A stretch of 64,000 nucleotides of DNA. Source: Arthrobacter sp. C2 (GTDB lineage Bacteria; Actinomycetota; Actinomycetes; Actinomycetales; Micrococcaceae). The position numbers were made by a program, and so were the translations under genes. This document shows, one piece after another, positions 45,230 to 54,618 of this stretch. The number at the start of each line of letters is the position of its first letter. Position 1 is the stretch's first letter. The stretch spans positions 868,001 to 932,000 of the forward strand of contig CP042428.1 in the NCBI GenBank assembly GCA_024207135.1, read 5' to 3'. The notes under the pieces were generated by a model, which ran no database searches, was not told the DNA's origin, and was given only the letters and a program-made list of their open reading frames with translations.

Positions 45230-46234
45230 TCAGGCCGGGCGCTGCTCCGGGCTGGTGGTCTTGGCCGGGTCCCGCTCGATCGAATCGCCCAGCGCCGCGT
45301 CGATGTCTGCCATCATTTCCGGCGGGATGACCACACCCGCGGCCTGCGCGTTTTCGGTGACCTGTTCCGGGCGCGAGGCTCCGACGATGGCCGAAGCCAC
45401 GTTGGGATTCTGCAGCACCCAGGCGATGGCCAGCTGCGACATCGCCAGGCCCAAATCGGCGGCGACGGGACGGAGCTTCTGCACGCGCTCGAGCACCCCG
45501 GCATCCAGGAACCTGGCGATGGTGTTCATTCCGCCCAACGCGTCCGTGGCACGGCTTGCGGCCGGCGGCGGCTGGCCCGGCAGGTATTTTCCGGACAGCA
45601 CACCCTGGGCCATGGGCGACCAGACGACCTGCGAGATTCCCAGTTCAGTCGCGGCCGGGACCACCTGTGCCTCGATCACGCGCCAGAGGGCCGAGTACTG
45701 CGGCTGGTTCGACACCAGGGAGAAGCCCGCCTCCCGGGCCAGCGACTGGCCCGCGCGCAGCTGCTCGGCGTTCCACTCCGAGACCCCGATGTACAGGGCC
45801 TTGCCGGAGCGCACGACATCGGCAAAGGCCGAGATGGTTTCCTCCAGGGGCGTGTCGTGGTCGTAGCGGTGGGCCTGGTAGAGGTCGACGTAGTCCATGT
45901 GCAGGCGCCGCAGCGAACCGTTGATGCCCTCCATGATGTGCTTGCGCGAGAGCCCGGTGTCGTTGGGCCCCTTGGGCCCCACGGGCCAGTAGACCTTGGT
46001 GAAGACCTCCAGGGACTCTCGGCGCCGGTTTTTCAGCGCCGCTCCCAGCACCTGCTCGGCGACCCCGTTGGCGTAGACGTCGGCGGTGTCGAAGGTGGTG
46101 ATGCCCGCATCCAGCGCCGCCTGCACGCAGGCGGTGGCCACGTCGTTGTCGACCTGGGCGCCGTGGGTCAGCCAGTTGCCCAAGGTGATTTCGGTGATCT
46201 TGAGCCCCGAGGCCCCGAGGAAGCGGTAGTCCAT
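45230..46234 (-). CDS. Aldo/keto reductase
   Basis: 334 aa from an ATG (MDYRFLGASGLKI). AKR fold of the voltage-gated potassium channel beta-subunit / Tas-like group: GITTFDTADVYANGVAEQVLGAALK (~45-70, catalytic Asp and Tyr), the LDYVDLYQAHRYD-type segment at ~112-120 (Tyr/His), SNQPQYSALWR ~175 and the NADPH-binding C-terminus. Substrate unknown. Its stop lies about 220 nt from the convergent TetR gene. Confidence 0.9.
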   Translation of the reverse strand: MDYRFLGASGLKITEITLGNWLTHGAQVDNDVATACVQAALDAGITTFDTADVYANGVAEQVLGAALKNRRRESLEVFTKVYWPVGPKGPNDTGLSRKHIMEGINGSLRRLHMDYVDLYQAHRYDHDTPLEETISAFADVVRSGKALYIGVSEWNAEQLRAGQSLAREAGFSLVSNQPQYSALWRVIEAQVVPAATELGISQVVWSPMAQGVLSGKYLPGQPPPAASRATDALGGMNTIARFLDAGVLERVQKLRPVAADLGLAMSQLAIAWVLQNPNVASAIVGASRPEQVTENAQAAGVVIPPEMMADIDAALGDSIERDPAKTTSPEQRPA

Positions 46235-46281
46235 GGGGCCGAGCCTATGCCCGGGCCCCGGGACGGACAAGGGGCCGGATG

Positions 46282-47901
46282 TCAGTCGGCCAGGGCGAGG
46301 TATTGGTGGGTGAAGGCAATGGACATGCCGCCCTCCCCGACCCCGGCGGCCACGCGCTTGACCGATCCGGAGCGCACGTCCCCGATCGCGAAGATCCCCG
46401 GCACGCTGGTTTCCAGCGCGAACGGGCGGCGCGACTGGTCCCAGGCGGCGGCGTCGGCCGCATCCGGCCCGGTGAGGATGAACCCGTGGCCGTCGCGCGC
46501 GATGTGCGCGGGCATCCACCCGGTGACGGCATCGGCGCCGATCATCACGAACACCGCCGGGCTGGGGCGCAGCTCGCTTGTGCCGCTCGAGGTGTCCAGG
46601 ATTTCGATGGCGTGCAGGGACGTGTCCCCCTCCAGCGCGGTGATCCGGCAATTCGGCTGCACGTGGATGGCGGCGGTGGCCTCGATCTGCTCGATGAGGT
46701 AGCTGGACATCCGGGCGGCCAGCGAGGGCCCGCGCAGCAGCATGGTGACGGTGCGGGCATGCCGGGCGAAGAAGATCGCCGCCTGCCCGGCCGAGTTCCC
46801 CGCCCCGACGATGAAGATGTCCTGGCCCTGGGCCAGCGGCGCGTCGCTGTGCGCGGCCCCGTAGTACAGGCCGTTGCCCAGGAAGCGCTCGGCCCCGGCG
46901 ATGTCCAGAGTCCGCCAGGCCACGCCGGTGGCCACGATGAGCGCGCGCGCGCGCAACGTGTCTCCCCCGTCGAGCGCGACCCGGCGGGACTCGGCGTCGA
47001 TGCCGCAGGCGGTGCGGGTGACGACGATTTCCGCGCCGAGGCGGGTGGCCTGAGTCAGCGCGCGGGAGGCCAGGTCGTCCCCGGAGATCCCGTAGGGGAA
47101 GCCGGTGTAGTTCTCGATGCGGGTGGAGGTCCCGGCCTGCCCGCCGGGAGCCAGCTGCTCGATGACCACGGTGCGCAGGCCCTCGGCCGCGGCGTTGACG
47201 GCGGCGGTCAGCCCTGCCGGTCCCCCGCCGAGGATCACCACGTCGTAGTCGGTGGCGGCCGGCACCACCTCCAACCCCACGGCCTGGGCCGCAAGGCGCA
47301 TCGGCGGGTCCGCGTACCGGGTGCCGTCGCGCAGCTCGAGTACCGGGTACGCGGCCCCGTCCTGCGGAGCCTCGAGGGTGGTGGTTTCGAAGGCTACGTG
47401 GTTGCGGGTCAGGAAGGTGGAGAGTTCGCGCACCTTTCCGTGGCGCCGCGGACCAATCACGCGGGCCACCGCATCGGGTTTTTCGGCCGCGAGCTCCTGC
47501 AGCGAGTCGAGGTAGCGCCGGGCCAGCGAACCGACCTTCTCCGGGACCGAGGGCGCCATGGCGGCCAGCGTGTAGTAGCCGGCCACGTCGAGCTTGATGA
47601 TCCTCGCGGCCCCGGCTGCACGCCCGCTGGCCGGGAAGTTGGTGCTCAGGGTCAGCGGGACCTCGCCGAAGAACTGGCCGGGTTTGCGGGTGCCGATGAC
47701 CCGTTCGATGCCGGCGACCACCTTGGTGATCTCCACCAGGCCCTCTATGACCACGATCAGGGCGCGTTCGTCGCCCTCGTGCAGGAAGTATTCCCCGTCC
47801 AGCAGGTGGATGTCTTCCACGGCCCCGGCCAGGTGGCCCAGCACCTCCGGGGGCAGCGGGGCGAAGGTCTTGACCGTGCGCAGTTCGTCGATGCCGATCA
47901 T
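46282..47901 (-). CDS. Cyclic-nucleotide-binding / thioredoxin reductase-like flavoprotein
   Basis: 539 aa from an ATG (MIGIDELR); an upstream start at 47994 is open. N-terminal cyclic-nucleotide-binding domain (residues ~1-120; EEYFLHEGDE-type start, GTRKPGQFFGEVPLTLSTN as the phosphate-binding loop), then a linker and a thioredoxin-like segment, then the FAD domain VVILGGGPAGLTAAVNAAAEGLRTVVIEQ (~220) and NADPH-binding FIVGAGNSAGQAAIFFARHA (~370). The redox-active CxxC of thioredoxin reductases is absent: the place normally CATC is GAAHSD. It therefore likely is a regulatory or NADPH-oxidising flavoprotein. Three-domain fusions like this are known in actinobacteria. Confidence 0.85.
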   Translation of the reverse strand: MIGIDELRTVKTFAPLPPEVLGHLAGAVEDIHLLDGEYFLHEGDERALIVVIEGLVEITKVVAGIERVIGTRKPGQFFGEVPLTLSTNFPASGRAAGAARIIKLDVAGYYTLAAMAPSVPEKVGSLARRYLDSLQELAAEKPDAVARVIGPRRHGKVRELSTFLTRNHVAFETTTLEAPQDGAAYPVLELRDGTRYADPPMRLAAQAVGLEVVPAATDYDVVILGGGPAGLTAAVNAAAEGLRTVVIEQLAPGGQAGTSTRIENYTGFPYGISGDDLASRALTQATRLGAEIVVTRTACGIDAESRRVALDGGDTLRARALIVATGVAWRTLDIAGAERFLGNGLYYGAAHSDAPLAQGQDIFIVGAGNSAGQAAIFFARHARTVTMLLRGPSLAARMSSYLIEQIEATAAIHVQPNCRITALEGDTSLHAIEILDTSSGTSELRPSPAVFVMIGADAVTGWMPAHIARDGHGFILTGPDAADAAAWDQSRRPFALETSVPGIFAIGDVRSGSVKRVAAGVGEGGMSIAFTHQYLALAD

Positions 47902-48311
47902 CGCCGTCCGGCCCCGGGCTCGATTCGGGGCGCTGAAGTCGCGGGCGTTGCGTGCTGCGGGAACCTGCTCATGTGCCGAATCTATGCCCGCCAAGATGCG
48001 GGGTCAATGGATGGGTGGGCGTCGCGTCCTGCCGTGTGTCTTTGGCACCCGACCCACCCTTGGGCACCTGCTGCCTGGGTGCCGGGGGGCGGGGTTCCTC
48101 GGCAGTCGAAACGTGGCCGCGGGCCTTGTGTCGTGCCGGGGAAGCCGGGCATTTCGGCAGGCCGGCGACTGGCCTGATATCCAGGTCGGCTAAAGTGCCC
48201 CGGGCGGTTCTCCGCTTGCCCACCGCGCCGAGGCCACATCGAAGCGGAGGAAGCACCCACCGAGGACGGTTGGCCGGTGACGGCCGAATCGCGATCCGCG
48301 GGATGAAGGGC
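47902..48311. other. Intergenic region, no gene seen
   Basis: 410 nt between hipA (stop to the right) and the flavoprotein start. Only chance ORFs; no clear hairpin. Upstream of the flavoprotein gene, so its promoter may lie here. Confidence 0.35.
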
Positions 48312-49718
48312 TCAGCTCCGTTGGGGTTTGGCGCGGAAGTGGCCGGGCACGAGTTTTTCGCCCCGGTAGTGCGGGCCAATCCAGATTCGATCGCCCGTGG
48401 TCGGGCCCGTCACGGACCGGGTCCCTTTCCCCGGGGCGAGGTCGATCACGGTCGGTTCCGCACCAGCGTTAAGCTCCTGGACCCGTCCACGGTTTGCGCC
48501 CTCGAACGCCAGCTTCATCGATTCGACCTCATCCGATTCGGCGCCGAGCGCCAATGCATCCTGTGCCCAGTGTGAAACGGCTGCGTTGATCGCACGAAGC
48601 CGATCCACGGCCGCGGCACGTGTGAGCCGGAAAGAGTCCAGGTGGTCAAGGAGCTCCAGGACATTTCGGTCAGACACATCCCCGTCGGGAACCAACGGCG
48701 TTTCGGATGTCCCGCTTCTCATGGGGTTGACATCGAAGGAGGGAGACAGGCGCCAACCGCTCTCGTGCCGCAGCAGGCCATGGTTGCGCATGTGGTCGTC
48801 GATGTTGTTGACCATGGCCCCGAATGCGGCCCTGCTGAACATTTCGTTGGCATCCGCGGTCGGCGACGCGGATATCAGGGCGATTTCCCGTGCCAGCCTG
48901 ACATAGTTGGGATGCTCGTAGGTATCCAGTTGAAGCGCTGTCCTGGCACTCATGTAGGGGATCCTGGTTTCCCCCACTCGGTCGAACCGCTCGGTGAGGA
49001 ATATCTGGCTGTGGGAATTCAGCCGCATCAGCCGGGATGGCTGTACCCGGATGCCGGCCCGTTGCTGCAGCACCATTGCAACCATTTCCCAGAGTTGGAC
49101 GTTGCCCCGGTCCGATGTCTTGGGAAACTTGGCCAGCAGCATCGTTCCGTCATCATCGCGAATCCAGGCCTTTGGCTGGGCACCTCCAGGAGAGGAACCG
49201 GCGCCGATGAGCAAGCTGTTTCGCTCGTCAATGACGCCGGTTTCCTCGTAGGTCCTTGCTTCGGCGGCCAATTCCGTGACATCACGGATCCCCGCCGATT
49301 CACCCCAGGTGGAAAGGAAGTTTCCGTTCTCGCGAAACCGCAGTGCCCCCTGCCTGGTCTTGTCGTTGACCAGGAGCAGCCTTGAGACCGCGGTGTTGCT
49401 TGGCATGGGGGTTTTCGTGGCTCTTGCCCGAAGCCTGGCCTGTTCATGCAGCAGCCGCTGCCCCCATGCATCCGGGGCGGCGTCCATGAACGAACCAAAG
49501 ATCTCCCGCCCCATGGTGGGCCGCTGTTCGCCTCGGAGCAACGGCAATTCCGGAGAGATTTCGAAGGAGGACCCTTCCCCGAGCCAGGCATCGGCGTAGC
49601 TGAACGTGATGTGTTCCAGCGGCGAATGGCGTTCGGATTCCACCTCCATGGTGCCGGCCTTGGTGTCGTTGACAAGGACGTCGATGGTTCGAATTTCCCT
49701 GCGGGAACGAGAAGCCAT
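48312..49718 (-). CDS. hipA: HipA-family Ser/Thr kinase toxin
   Basis: 468 aa. Type II toxin: in E. coli HipA phosphorylates glutamyl-tRNA synthetase and induces persistence. N-terminal HipA_N at ~10-105 (DVLVNDTKAGTM, DAAPDAWGQRLLHE), then the ATP/P-loop region GAGSSPGGAQPKAWI near residue 172 (site of inhibitory autophosphorylation in the family), AKFPKTSDRGN, FLTERFDR ~245, the catalytic NNIDDHMRNHGLL near 310 and the metal loop LSPSFDVNPM near 328. All key residues are in place, so the toxin looks active. It starts within the stop of hipB (TGATG overlap), the normal hipBA operon order. Confidence 0.93.
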   Translation of the reverse strand: MASRSRREIRTIDVLVNDTKAGTMEVESERHSPLEHITFSYADAWLGEGSSFEISPELPLLRGEQRPTMGREIFGSFMDAAPDAWGQRLLHEQARLRARATKTPMPSNTAVSRLLLVNDKTRQGALRFRENGNFLSTWGESAGIRDVTELAAEARTYEETGVIDERNSLLIGAGSSPGGAQPKAWIRDDDGTMLLAKFPKTSDRGNVQLWEMVAMVLQQRAGIRVQPSRLMRLNSHSQIFLTERFDRVGETRIPYMSARTALQLDTYEHPNYVRLAREIALISASPTADANEMFSRAAFGAMVNNIDDHMRNHGLLRHESGWRLSPSFDVNPMRSGTSETPLVPDGDVSDRNVLELLDHLDSFRLTRAAAVDRLRAINAAVSHWAQDALALGAESDEVESMKLAFEGANRGRVQELNAGAEPTVIDLAPGKGTRSVTGPTTGDRIWIGPHYRGEKLVPGHFRAKPQRS

Positions 49719-49993
49719 CAGTTCCTCCTGGGAGCCCGTTGGCGGCTGAGCATGTAGGCCCGCGCTCGACCCAGATCCGTATTCAGCGGGTCGACCGCCG
49801 CATCGATCCGGTCACTGACGCCAAGCACCTTGGCGACCGTCAAGAAGTTTTCCAATTTGCCGCCCGTCCCCTGCTCCAGCTTGATCAAGGTGGAACGGGA
49901 GATGTTGGCCCGTTCGGCGACCAGCTCCTGGGAAAGCCCCAGGATGATGCGCCAATCGCGCAGGTGCACACCGAGCCGTTCCATTTCCATCAT
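49718..49993 (-). CDS. hipB: HipB-like HTH antitoxin
   Basis: 91 aa from the ATG at 49993 (MMEMERLGVHLRDWR) with AGGTGG five bases upstream; an upstream GTG is also possible. HTH_3/XRE domain at ~11-65 (LRDWRIILGLSQELVAERANISRSTLIKLEQGTGGKLENFLTVAKVLGV). Last residues are basic. It overlaps hipA by one base. Expected to neutralise HipA and autorepress through the TAGC-rich sequence upstream. Confidence 0.92.
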   Translation of the reverse strand: MMEMERLGVHLRDWRIILGLSQELVAERANISRSTLIKLEQGTGGKLENFLTVAKVLGVSDRIDAAVDPLNTDLGRARAYMLSRQRAPRRN

Positions 49994-50007
49994 CTCGTCC
50001 ACCTAAC

Positions 50008-50066
50008 GTAGCTATTGACCAACTCTAGCATTGATAGCGTCTACATATAGCTACATTATCGCGCTA
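50008..50066. promoter_or_regulatory. Repeated TAGC motifs upstream of hipBA
   Basis: A perfect inverted repeat GTAGCTAT (50008-50015) / ATAGCTAC (50047-50054), and TAGCG (50035-50039) / CGCTA (50062-50066), within an AT-rich 60-nt patch. Placed within 75 nt upstream of the hipB start, as expected for HipB operators; the E. coli consensus TATCCN8GGATA is not present. Confidence 0.55.
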
Positions 50067-50139
50067 TTTCAACTGCCCTGCAGGGATGCAGTGCAGGACC
50101 GTGCTTCCTCCAGGACGCCGCACGGACTGGGAAACCAGA

Positions 50140-50178
50140 AGGGGCGGAGCTTCCGGAAGAACCGGAGGCGCCGCCCCT
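50140..50178. terminator. Terminator hairpin next to gnd
   Basis: AGGGGCGG / CCGCCCCT outer stem and TTCCGG / CCGGAG inner stem with an AAGAA loop. It lies 20 nt after the gnd stop (minus strand), so it probably ends gnd transcription. Confidence 0.6.
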
Positions 50179-50197
50179 GTGGGATGGGAACCGAAGA

Positions 50198-51637
50198 CTA
50201 GTGGGTGTCCTCGGCCTCGATCTCGGTCTTGTCGCCGCTCCACTGGGTGTGGAACGAGCCTTCAACGTCGACGCGGTTGTAGGTGTGCGCGCCGAAGAGG
50301 TCGCGCAGGCCCTGGGTCAGCGCTGCAGGCAGTCGCTTGCGGCGCAGGCCGTCGTAGTAGGCCAGCGAGGAGGAGAACACCGGCACCGGCACGCCGAGCT
50401 GCACGGCGGTGGAGACCACGCGGCGCCAGGCCGGAAGCGCGGCGGCGATGGCCTCGGAGAAGGCGGGGGCGAAGAGCAGGTTGGCCGGCTTTTCCTCGGC
50501 GGCGTAGGCCTTGGTGATGTCGGCCAGCAGCGCGGCGCGGATGATGCAGCCCTCGCGCCACAGCGAGGCGATCTCGTCGAGCTTCAGGTCCCAGTTGTAT
50601 TCCTTGCCCGCGGAGGTGAGCATGTCCAGGCCCTGGGCATAGGAGACCAGCTTGGAGGCGAAGAGCGCCTGGCGCACGTCCTCGACGAAGTTTTCGCCCA
50701 GTTCCACGGCGATCTCGTGCCCGGCCAGGACCTCCTGGCCGATGGCACGCTGGTCGCGCTGCGAGGACAGGCCGCGGGCGAACACGGACTCGGCGATGGC
50801 CGAGGTCGGGGAGCCGAGGTCCAGGGCGGACTGCACGGTCCAGCGGCCGGTGCCCTTCTGGCCGGCGGAGTCGACGATGACATCGACCAGCGGCTTGCCG
50901 GTCTTGGCGTCGACGTGGGCCAGGACCTCTGCGGTGATCTCGATGAGGAAGGAGGCCAGCTCGCCCTTGTTCCATTCGGTGAAGATCTCGGCCTGGGCCG
51001 CGGGCTCGATGCCGGCGCCGCTGCGCAGCAGGTCGTAGGCCTCGCCGATGACCTGCATGTCGGCGTACTCGATGCCATTGTGGACCATCTTCACGAAGTG
51101 CCCGGCACCGTCGGTGGAGATCCAGGCGCAGCACGGGGCGCCGTCGATGGCCTTGGCGGAGATCTTTTCGAGCATCGGGCCCAGCGCGTCGTAGGACTGC
51201 TTCGAGCCGCCGGGCATGATCGAGGGGCCCAGCAGGGCGCCCTCCTCGCCGCCGGAGACGCCGACGCCCACGAAGTGCAGGCCCTTTTCGGCCAGCGCGG
51301 CCTCGCGGCGGCGGGTGTCCACGAAATTGGAGTTGCCGCCGTCGATGATGATGTCGCCCTCTTCGAGCAGCGGCACCAGGGAGTCGATGACCGAGTCGAC
51401 CGGGCCGCCGGCCTTGACCATGATCAGCACGCGGCGGGGAACCTCGAGGCTCGCGACCAGTTCCTCCATGGTCTCGGTGCGGATGAAATCGCCCTCGTCG
51501 CCGTGGGCTGCCAGCAGGGCGTCGGTCTTGGCGACCGAGCGGTTGTGCAGTGCGACGGTGTATCCGTTGCGGGCGAAGTTCCGGGCGAGGTTTGCGCCCA
51601 TGACGGCTAGGCCGGTGACGCCAATCTGTGCAGGCAT
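50198..51637 (-). CDS. gnd: 6-phosphogluconate dehydrogenase (decarboxylating)
   Basis: 479 aa from an ATG with GGAG upstream. Oxidises 6-phosphogluconate to ribulose-5-phosphate. NADP-binding domain IGVTGLAVMGANLARNFARNGYTVALHNRS at ~5-34, IIDGGNSNFVDTRRREAAL (~100) and the substrate motif GVGVSGGEEGALLGPSIMPGGSKQSY at ~125-150, and catalytic Lys/Asn in KMVHNGIEYADMQVI (~180), DSAGQKGTGRWT ~260. Placed beside gluconate genes and the FadR/GntR-type regulator, so it may be part of gluconate catabolism. Confidence 0.95.
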   Translation of the reverse strand: MPAQIGVTGLAVMGANLARNFARNGYTVALHNRSVAKTDALLAAHGDEGDFIRTETMEELVASLEVPRRVLIMVKAGGPVDSVIDSLVPLLEEGDIIIDGGNSNFVDTRRREAALAEKGLHFVGVGVSGGEEGALLGPSIMPGGSKQSYDALGPMLEKISAKAIDGAPCCAWISTDGAGHFVKMVHNGIEYADMQVIGEAYDLLRSGAGIEPAAQAEIFTEWNKGELASFLIEITAEVLAHVDAKTGKPLVDVIVDSAGQKGTGRWTVQSALDLGSPTSAIAESVFARGLSSQRDQRAIGQEVLAGHEIAVELGENFVEDVRQALFASKLVSYAQGLDMLTSAGKEYNWDLKLDEIASLWREGCIIRAALLADITKAYAAEEKPANLLFAPAFSEAIAAALPAWRRVVSTAVQLGVPVPVFSSSLAYYDGLRRKRLPAALTQGLRDLFGAHTYNRVDVEGSFHTQWSGDKTEIEAEDTH

Positions 51638-51849
51638 GAAGTCTCCATCGTTGCGATTTTGCTGGGCCGGGCGGATACCGGCACGAAAGAGCACCGGGCA
51701 CGGCTCCGTGACTTCTTTCCACTTTAGTTTGTCCGGTGCATCCATTGCCAGACGAACACGCGCCGTTGCCATAAGTTGCCCCGGAAACGCGCGCTTTCGT
51801 CCGTGGTCACACGGGCGTTTGGGGACCGGAATACCGATAAGGTTGATTC

Positions 51850-52575
51850 ATGCCCAAGTCTTTGCACCAACGCGCGATTGAACACGTCGGAAGCCGCATC
51901 GTCGACGGTTCCATCCCCGCCGGCGAAGTGATCCTGGCCGCAGAGCTGGAAAGCGAACTGGGTGTCTCGCGTTCGGTGATCCGCGAGGCGGTCCGCGTGC
52001 TGGCTTCGGCCGGGCTGGTGGTCTCCACCAAGCGTGTCGGGATCCGGGTGCTGGGCCCCGAGGACTGGAACCCCTTTGACCCGCTGGTGATCCGCTGGCG
52101 GCTGGCCGGGGGCGGCCAGGGGGCGCAATTGCGGTCGCTGACCGAGCTGCGAGTCGCCGTCGAGCCCATGGCCGCGGAACTTGCCGCGGAACACGCGCCG
52201 GCGGAATTCTGCGGCGAGCTGCTGAACCTGGCGGCCCGGATGCGCCATGCCGGACGTTCCGGGGACCTGGGCTCGTTCCTGGAACTGGATATCCGCTTCC
52301 ACGCGATGGTGCTGGCCGCCTCGGGCAACGAGATGTTCGCGAACCTGGCCAATCCGATCGCCGAGACGCTGCGCGGGCGCACCGAACTGGGATTGATGCC
52401 CGAGCGTCCGCATGAGGAGGCCCTCGCCTGGCACCAGGCGGTGGCAGATGCGATCTCGGCCCACGAACCGCACCTGGCGCGGGAGTCCATGGAATTGATC
52501 ATGCGCCGCACCAACCAGGAGATCTGCGGGGTCTGGGCGCACGCCCCGCGCCTCTTCCCGCAACCGCGCGCCTAG
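51850..52575 (+). CDS. FadR/GntR-family regulator, probable gluconate regulator
   Basis: 241 aa. Winged HTH (SLHQRAIEHVGSRIVDGSIPAGEVILAAELESELGVSRSVIREAVRVLASAGLVVS) at ~5-65, and an all-helical FCD ligand domain with RVAVEPMAAELAAEHA and FHAMVLAASGNEMFANL. Divergent from gnd and located beside gntK/gntP/idnO/idnD, so probably the gluconate/6-phosphogluconate-responsive regulator (GntR type). It may bind the ATGTC-GACAT motifs upstream of gntK. Confidence 0.9.
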   Translation: MPKSLHQRAIEHVGSRIVDGSIPAGEVILAAELESELGVSRSVIREAVRVLASAGLVVSTKRVGIRVLGPEDWNPFDPLVIRWRLAGGGQGAQLRSLTELRVAVEPMAAELAAEHAPAEFCGELLNLAARMRHAGRSGDLGSFLELDIRFHAMVLAASGNEMFANLANPIAETLRGRTELGLMPERPHEEALAWHQAVADAISAHEPHLARESMELIMRRTNQEICGVWAHAPRLFPQPRA

Positions 52576-52860
52576 TCCGCCAGCCGTTCCAGGTGCGCGG
52601 GCCGCGGCCCGCGCACCTGCGGGAATCAATGTCCGCGCGGGGATGAGAAACCGGGGGCGCCGGAGCTATGCTGGGGCCATGTCCAGGTTCCCTGAGCCGT
52701 GCCGGAACTGCGCCCGCCGGGTGCCTGGCATTCCGTGCCCCGCACCGGATCCGGCCGTTCCGCATCCCCCGCACCGAGTCCCCGACTCCGGGTGCGGGCC
52801 CTGGCGCCAGCGGCGCGTCTCGCTTGCGGCATCCGGTTCGGTCGGCGGAGGGACACGAAC

Positions 52861-54588
52861 GTGAGCACCGTTGCCGCAATGGTCGTCGAGGCGCTGGCCC
52901 GCCTGGGCGTGCAGACCGTATGGGGCGTGGTGGGCGACGCCCTGAATCCCCTGACCGACGCGATCCGCACCCACGGGGGAATCGAATGGATCGGGGTGCG
53001 GCACGAGGAGGTCGCAGCCTTTGCCGCAGGCGCCCAGGCCCAGCTGACCGGGACTTTGGGGGTGTGCGCGGGAACCGTCGGACCCGGTTCACTCCACCTG
53101 CTCAACGGCCTCTACGACGCGAAGAAGTCCCATGCGCCGGTGCTGGCGATCTGCGGGCAGGTGCCCAGCGGGGAAATCGGGTCCGACTTCTTCCAGGAGG
53201 TCAACAACGACGTGGTCTTCGCCGACGTGGCGCTGTTCGCGCACACCGTGACCTCGGTGGCGCAAATGCCGTACCTGCTGGAGCAGGCCGTCAACGCCGC
53301 GCTGGCCGGCCGCGGCGTCGCGGTGCTGAGCATCCCCGGGGACATCGGCGGTGCGGCGCTGCCCCGGGAGGCGCTCCCGCGGTTCGTGGACGTCGCGGCT
53401 CCCGTTGCCCCGCACCCTCAGGTGCTGGGGACCATTGCCAAGGAACTGAACCGGGCGCGCCGCATCACGATGCTGGTGGGCGCCGGCGCACGCGGCGCGC
53501 GGGAGCTGGTGCTGGACACCGCCCGGAAGCTCGCCTCCCCGATGGTGCTCACGCTCAAGGCCAAGGAGGGGCTGGAGGATGCAAACGTGTTCCAGGTGGG
53601 CCAGGCCGGGCTGATCGGCAACCCGGCGGCCGCCCACGCGCTGGAACGCTGCGAGGTGCTCTTGATGGTGGGCACCGATTTCCCGTACCGGGATTCCTAC
53701 CCGTCGGGCAAGGTGGTCATCCAGATCGATGCGGCCGGTGCGCACATCGGGCGGCGCACGGCCGTGGACGTAGGGGTCGTCGGCGATGCCGGGCTCGCCC
53801 TGGCGGGGTTGCTGCCGCTGCTGGACACCAAGACCGACCAGAGCCACGTGCTCGATGCCCGCACCCGCTACCTGGCCTGGACCAAGCGGCACCTGTCGCT
53901 GGCGGACCCGGAGCACGACGCGCACCTCACCGGGAGGGTGCGGGCCATCGCGGACAACCCGGGCCACGCGATCCGGCCCGAGGCGGTCGCCGCCGCGATC
54001 GACCGGCTCGCCGGAGACGACACCATCTTCACCTCGGACACCGGCATGTCAACGGTGTGGCTGGCACGCTTCGTTACGATGCGCGGAACCCGGCGGCTGC
54101 TGGGGTCCTACAACCTGGGCTCGATGGCCAACGCCATGCCGCAGGCGCTGGGGGCCAGCGCGCTGGACCGCACCCGCCAGGTGCTGGCCTTCTGCGGGGA
54201 CGGCGGGCTGAGCATGCTGATGGGCGACTTGCTCACCGCCGTGGCCTACGGCTTGCCGGTGAAGCTGGTGGTGTTCAACAACGGCCGGCTGGGCATGGTG
54301 AAGCTGGAGCAGGAGCAGGCCGGGCTGCCGGAATTCGGCACGGTGCTGGCGAACCCCGACCTGGCCGAGGTGGGACGGGCCTGCGGACTGCACGGCATCC
54401 GGGTGCAGGATCCGGGCGGACTGGAGGCGGCGATCTCCGAGGCGCTGGCGCACGAGGGGCCGGTGCTGCTGGATGTGGTGACAAACCCTGACGAGGTCTC
54501 GATCCCTCCGGACACCACGATCGGCCAGGCGTTGGGGTACGCGAGCGCCAGGCTCAAGGAGTCCCGGGCGCACCTACCCGGTGCCTGA
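52861..54588 (+). CDS. Pyruvate oxidase/dehydrogenase-like TPP enzyme
   Basis: 575 aa from a GTG with GGAGGG upstream (the open frame extends 54 codons further, but those codons are Arg/Pro-rich and unlike the family). Three-domain TPP enzyme of the PoxB/acetolactate synthase type: N-terminal Pyr domain (AAMVVEALARLGVQTVWGVVGDALNPL; catalytic Glu in RHEEVAAF near residue 50), central FAD-like domain, and the TPP-binding motif GDGGLSMLMGDLLTAVAYGLPVKLVVFNNG around residue 440. It could oxidise pyruvate with a quinone. Co-directional with the GntR gene and within the gluconate region; regulation is unproven. Confidence 0.87.
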   Translation: MSTVAAMVVEALARLGVQTVWGVVGDALNPLTDAIRTHGGIEWIGVRHEEVAAFAAGAQAQLTGTLGVCAGTVGPGSLHLLNGLYDAKKSHAPVLAICGQVPSGEIGSDFFQEVNNDVVFADVALFAHTVTSVAQMPYLLEQAVNAALAGRGVAVLSIPGDIGGAALPREALPRFVDVAAPVAPHPQVLGTIAKELNRARRITMLVGAGARGARELVLDTARKLASPMVLTLKAKEGLEDANVFQVGQAGLIGNPAAAHALERCEVLLMVGTDFPYRDSYPSGKVVIQIDAAGAHIGRRTAVDVGVVGDAGLALAGLLPLLDTKTDQSHVLDARTRYLAWTKRHLSLADPEHDAHLTGRVRAIADNPGHAIRPEAVAAAIDRLAGDDTIFTSDTGMSTVWLARFVTMRGTRRLLGSYNLGSMANAMPQALGASALDRTRQVLAFCGDGGLSMLMGDLLTAVAYGLPVKLVVFNNGRLGMVKLEQEQAGLPEFGTVLANPDLAEVGRACGLHGIRVQDPGGLEAAISEALAHEGPVLLDVVTNPDEVSIPPDTTIGQALGYASARLKESRAHLPGA

Positions 54589-54618
54589 ACAGGATCGAAC
54601 CCGGCGGGAAAACGGCGA

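Noticed and set aside
52643-52864. Small ORF (73 aa; 61 aa from an internal ATG at 52680) with CRNC that ends in a GTGA overlap with the PoxB-like gene
   Set aside because: Pro/Arg-rich composition typical of chance high-GC frames, no clear ribosome site, and the sequence after the CxxC shows no fold. The GTGA overlap is suggestive, but not enough to call it a gene.
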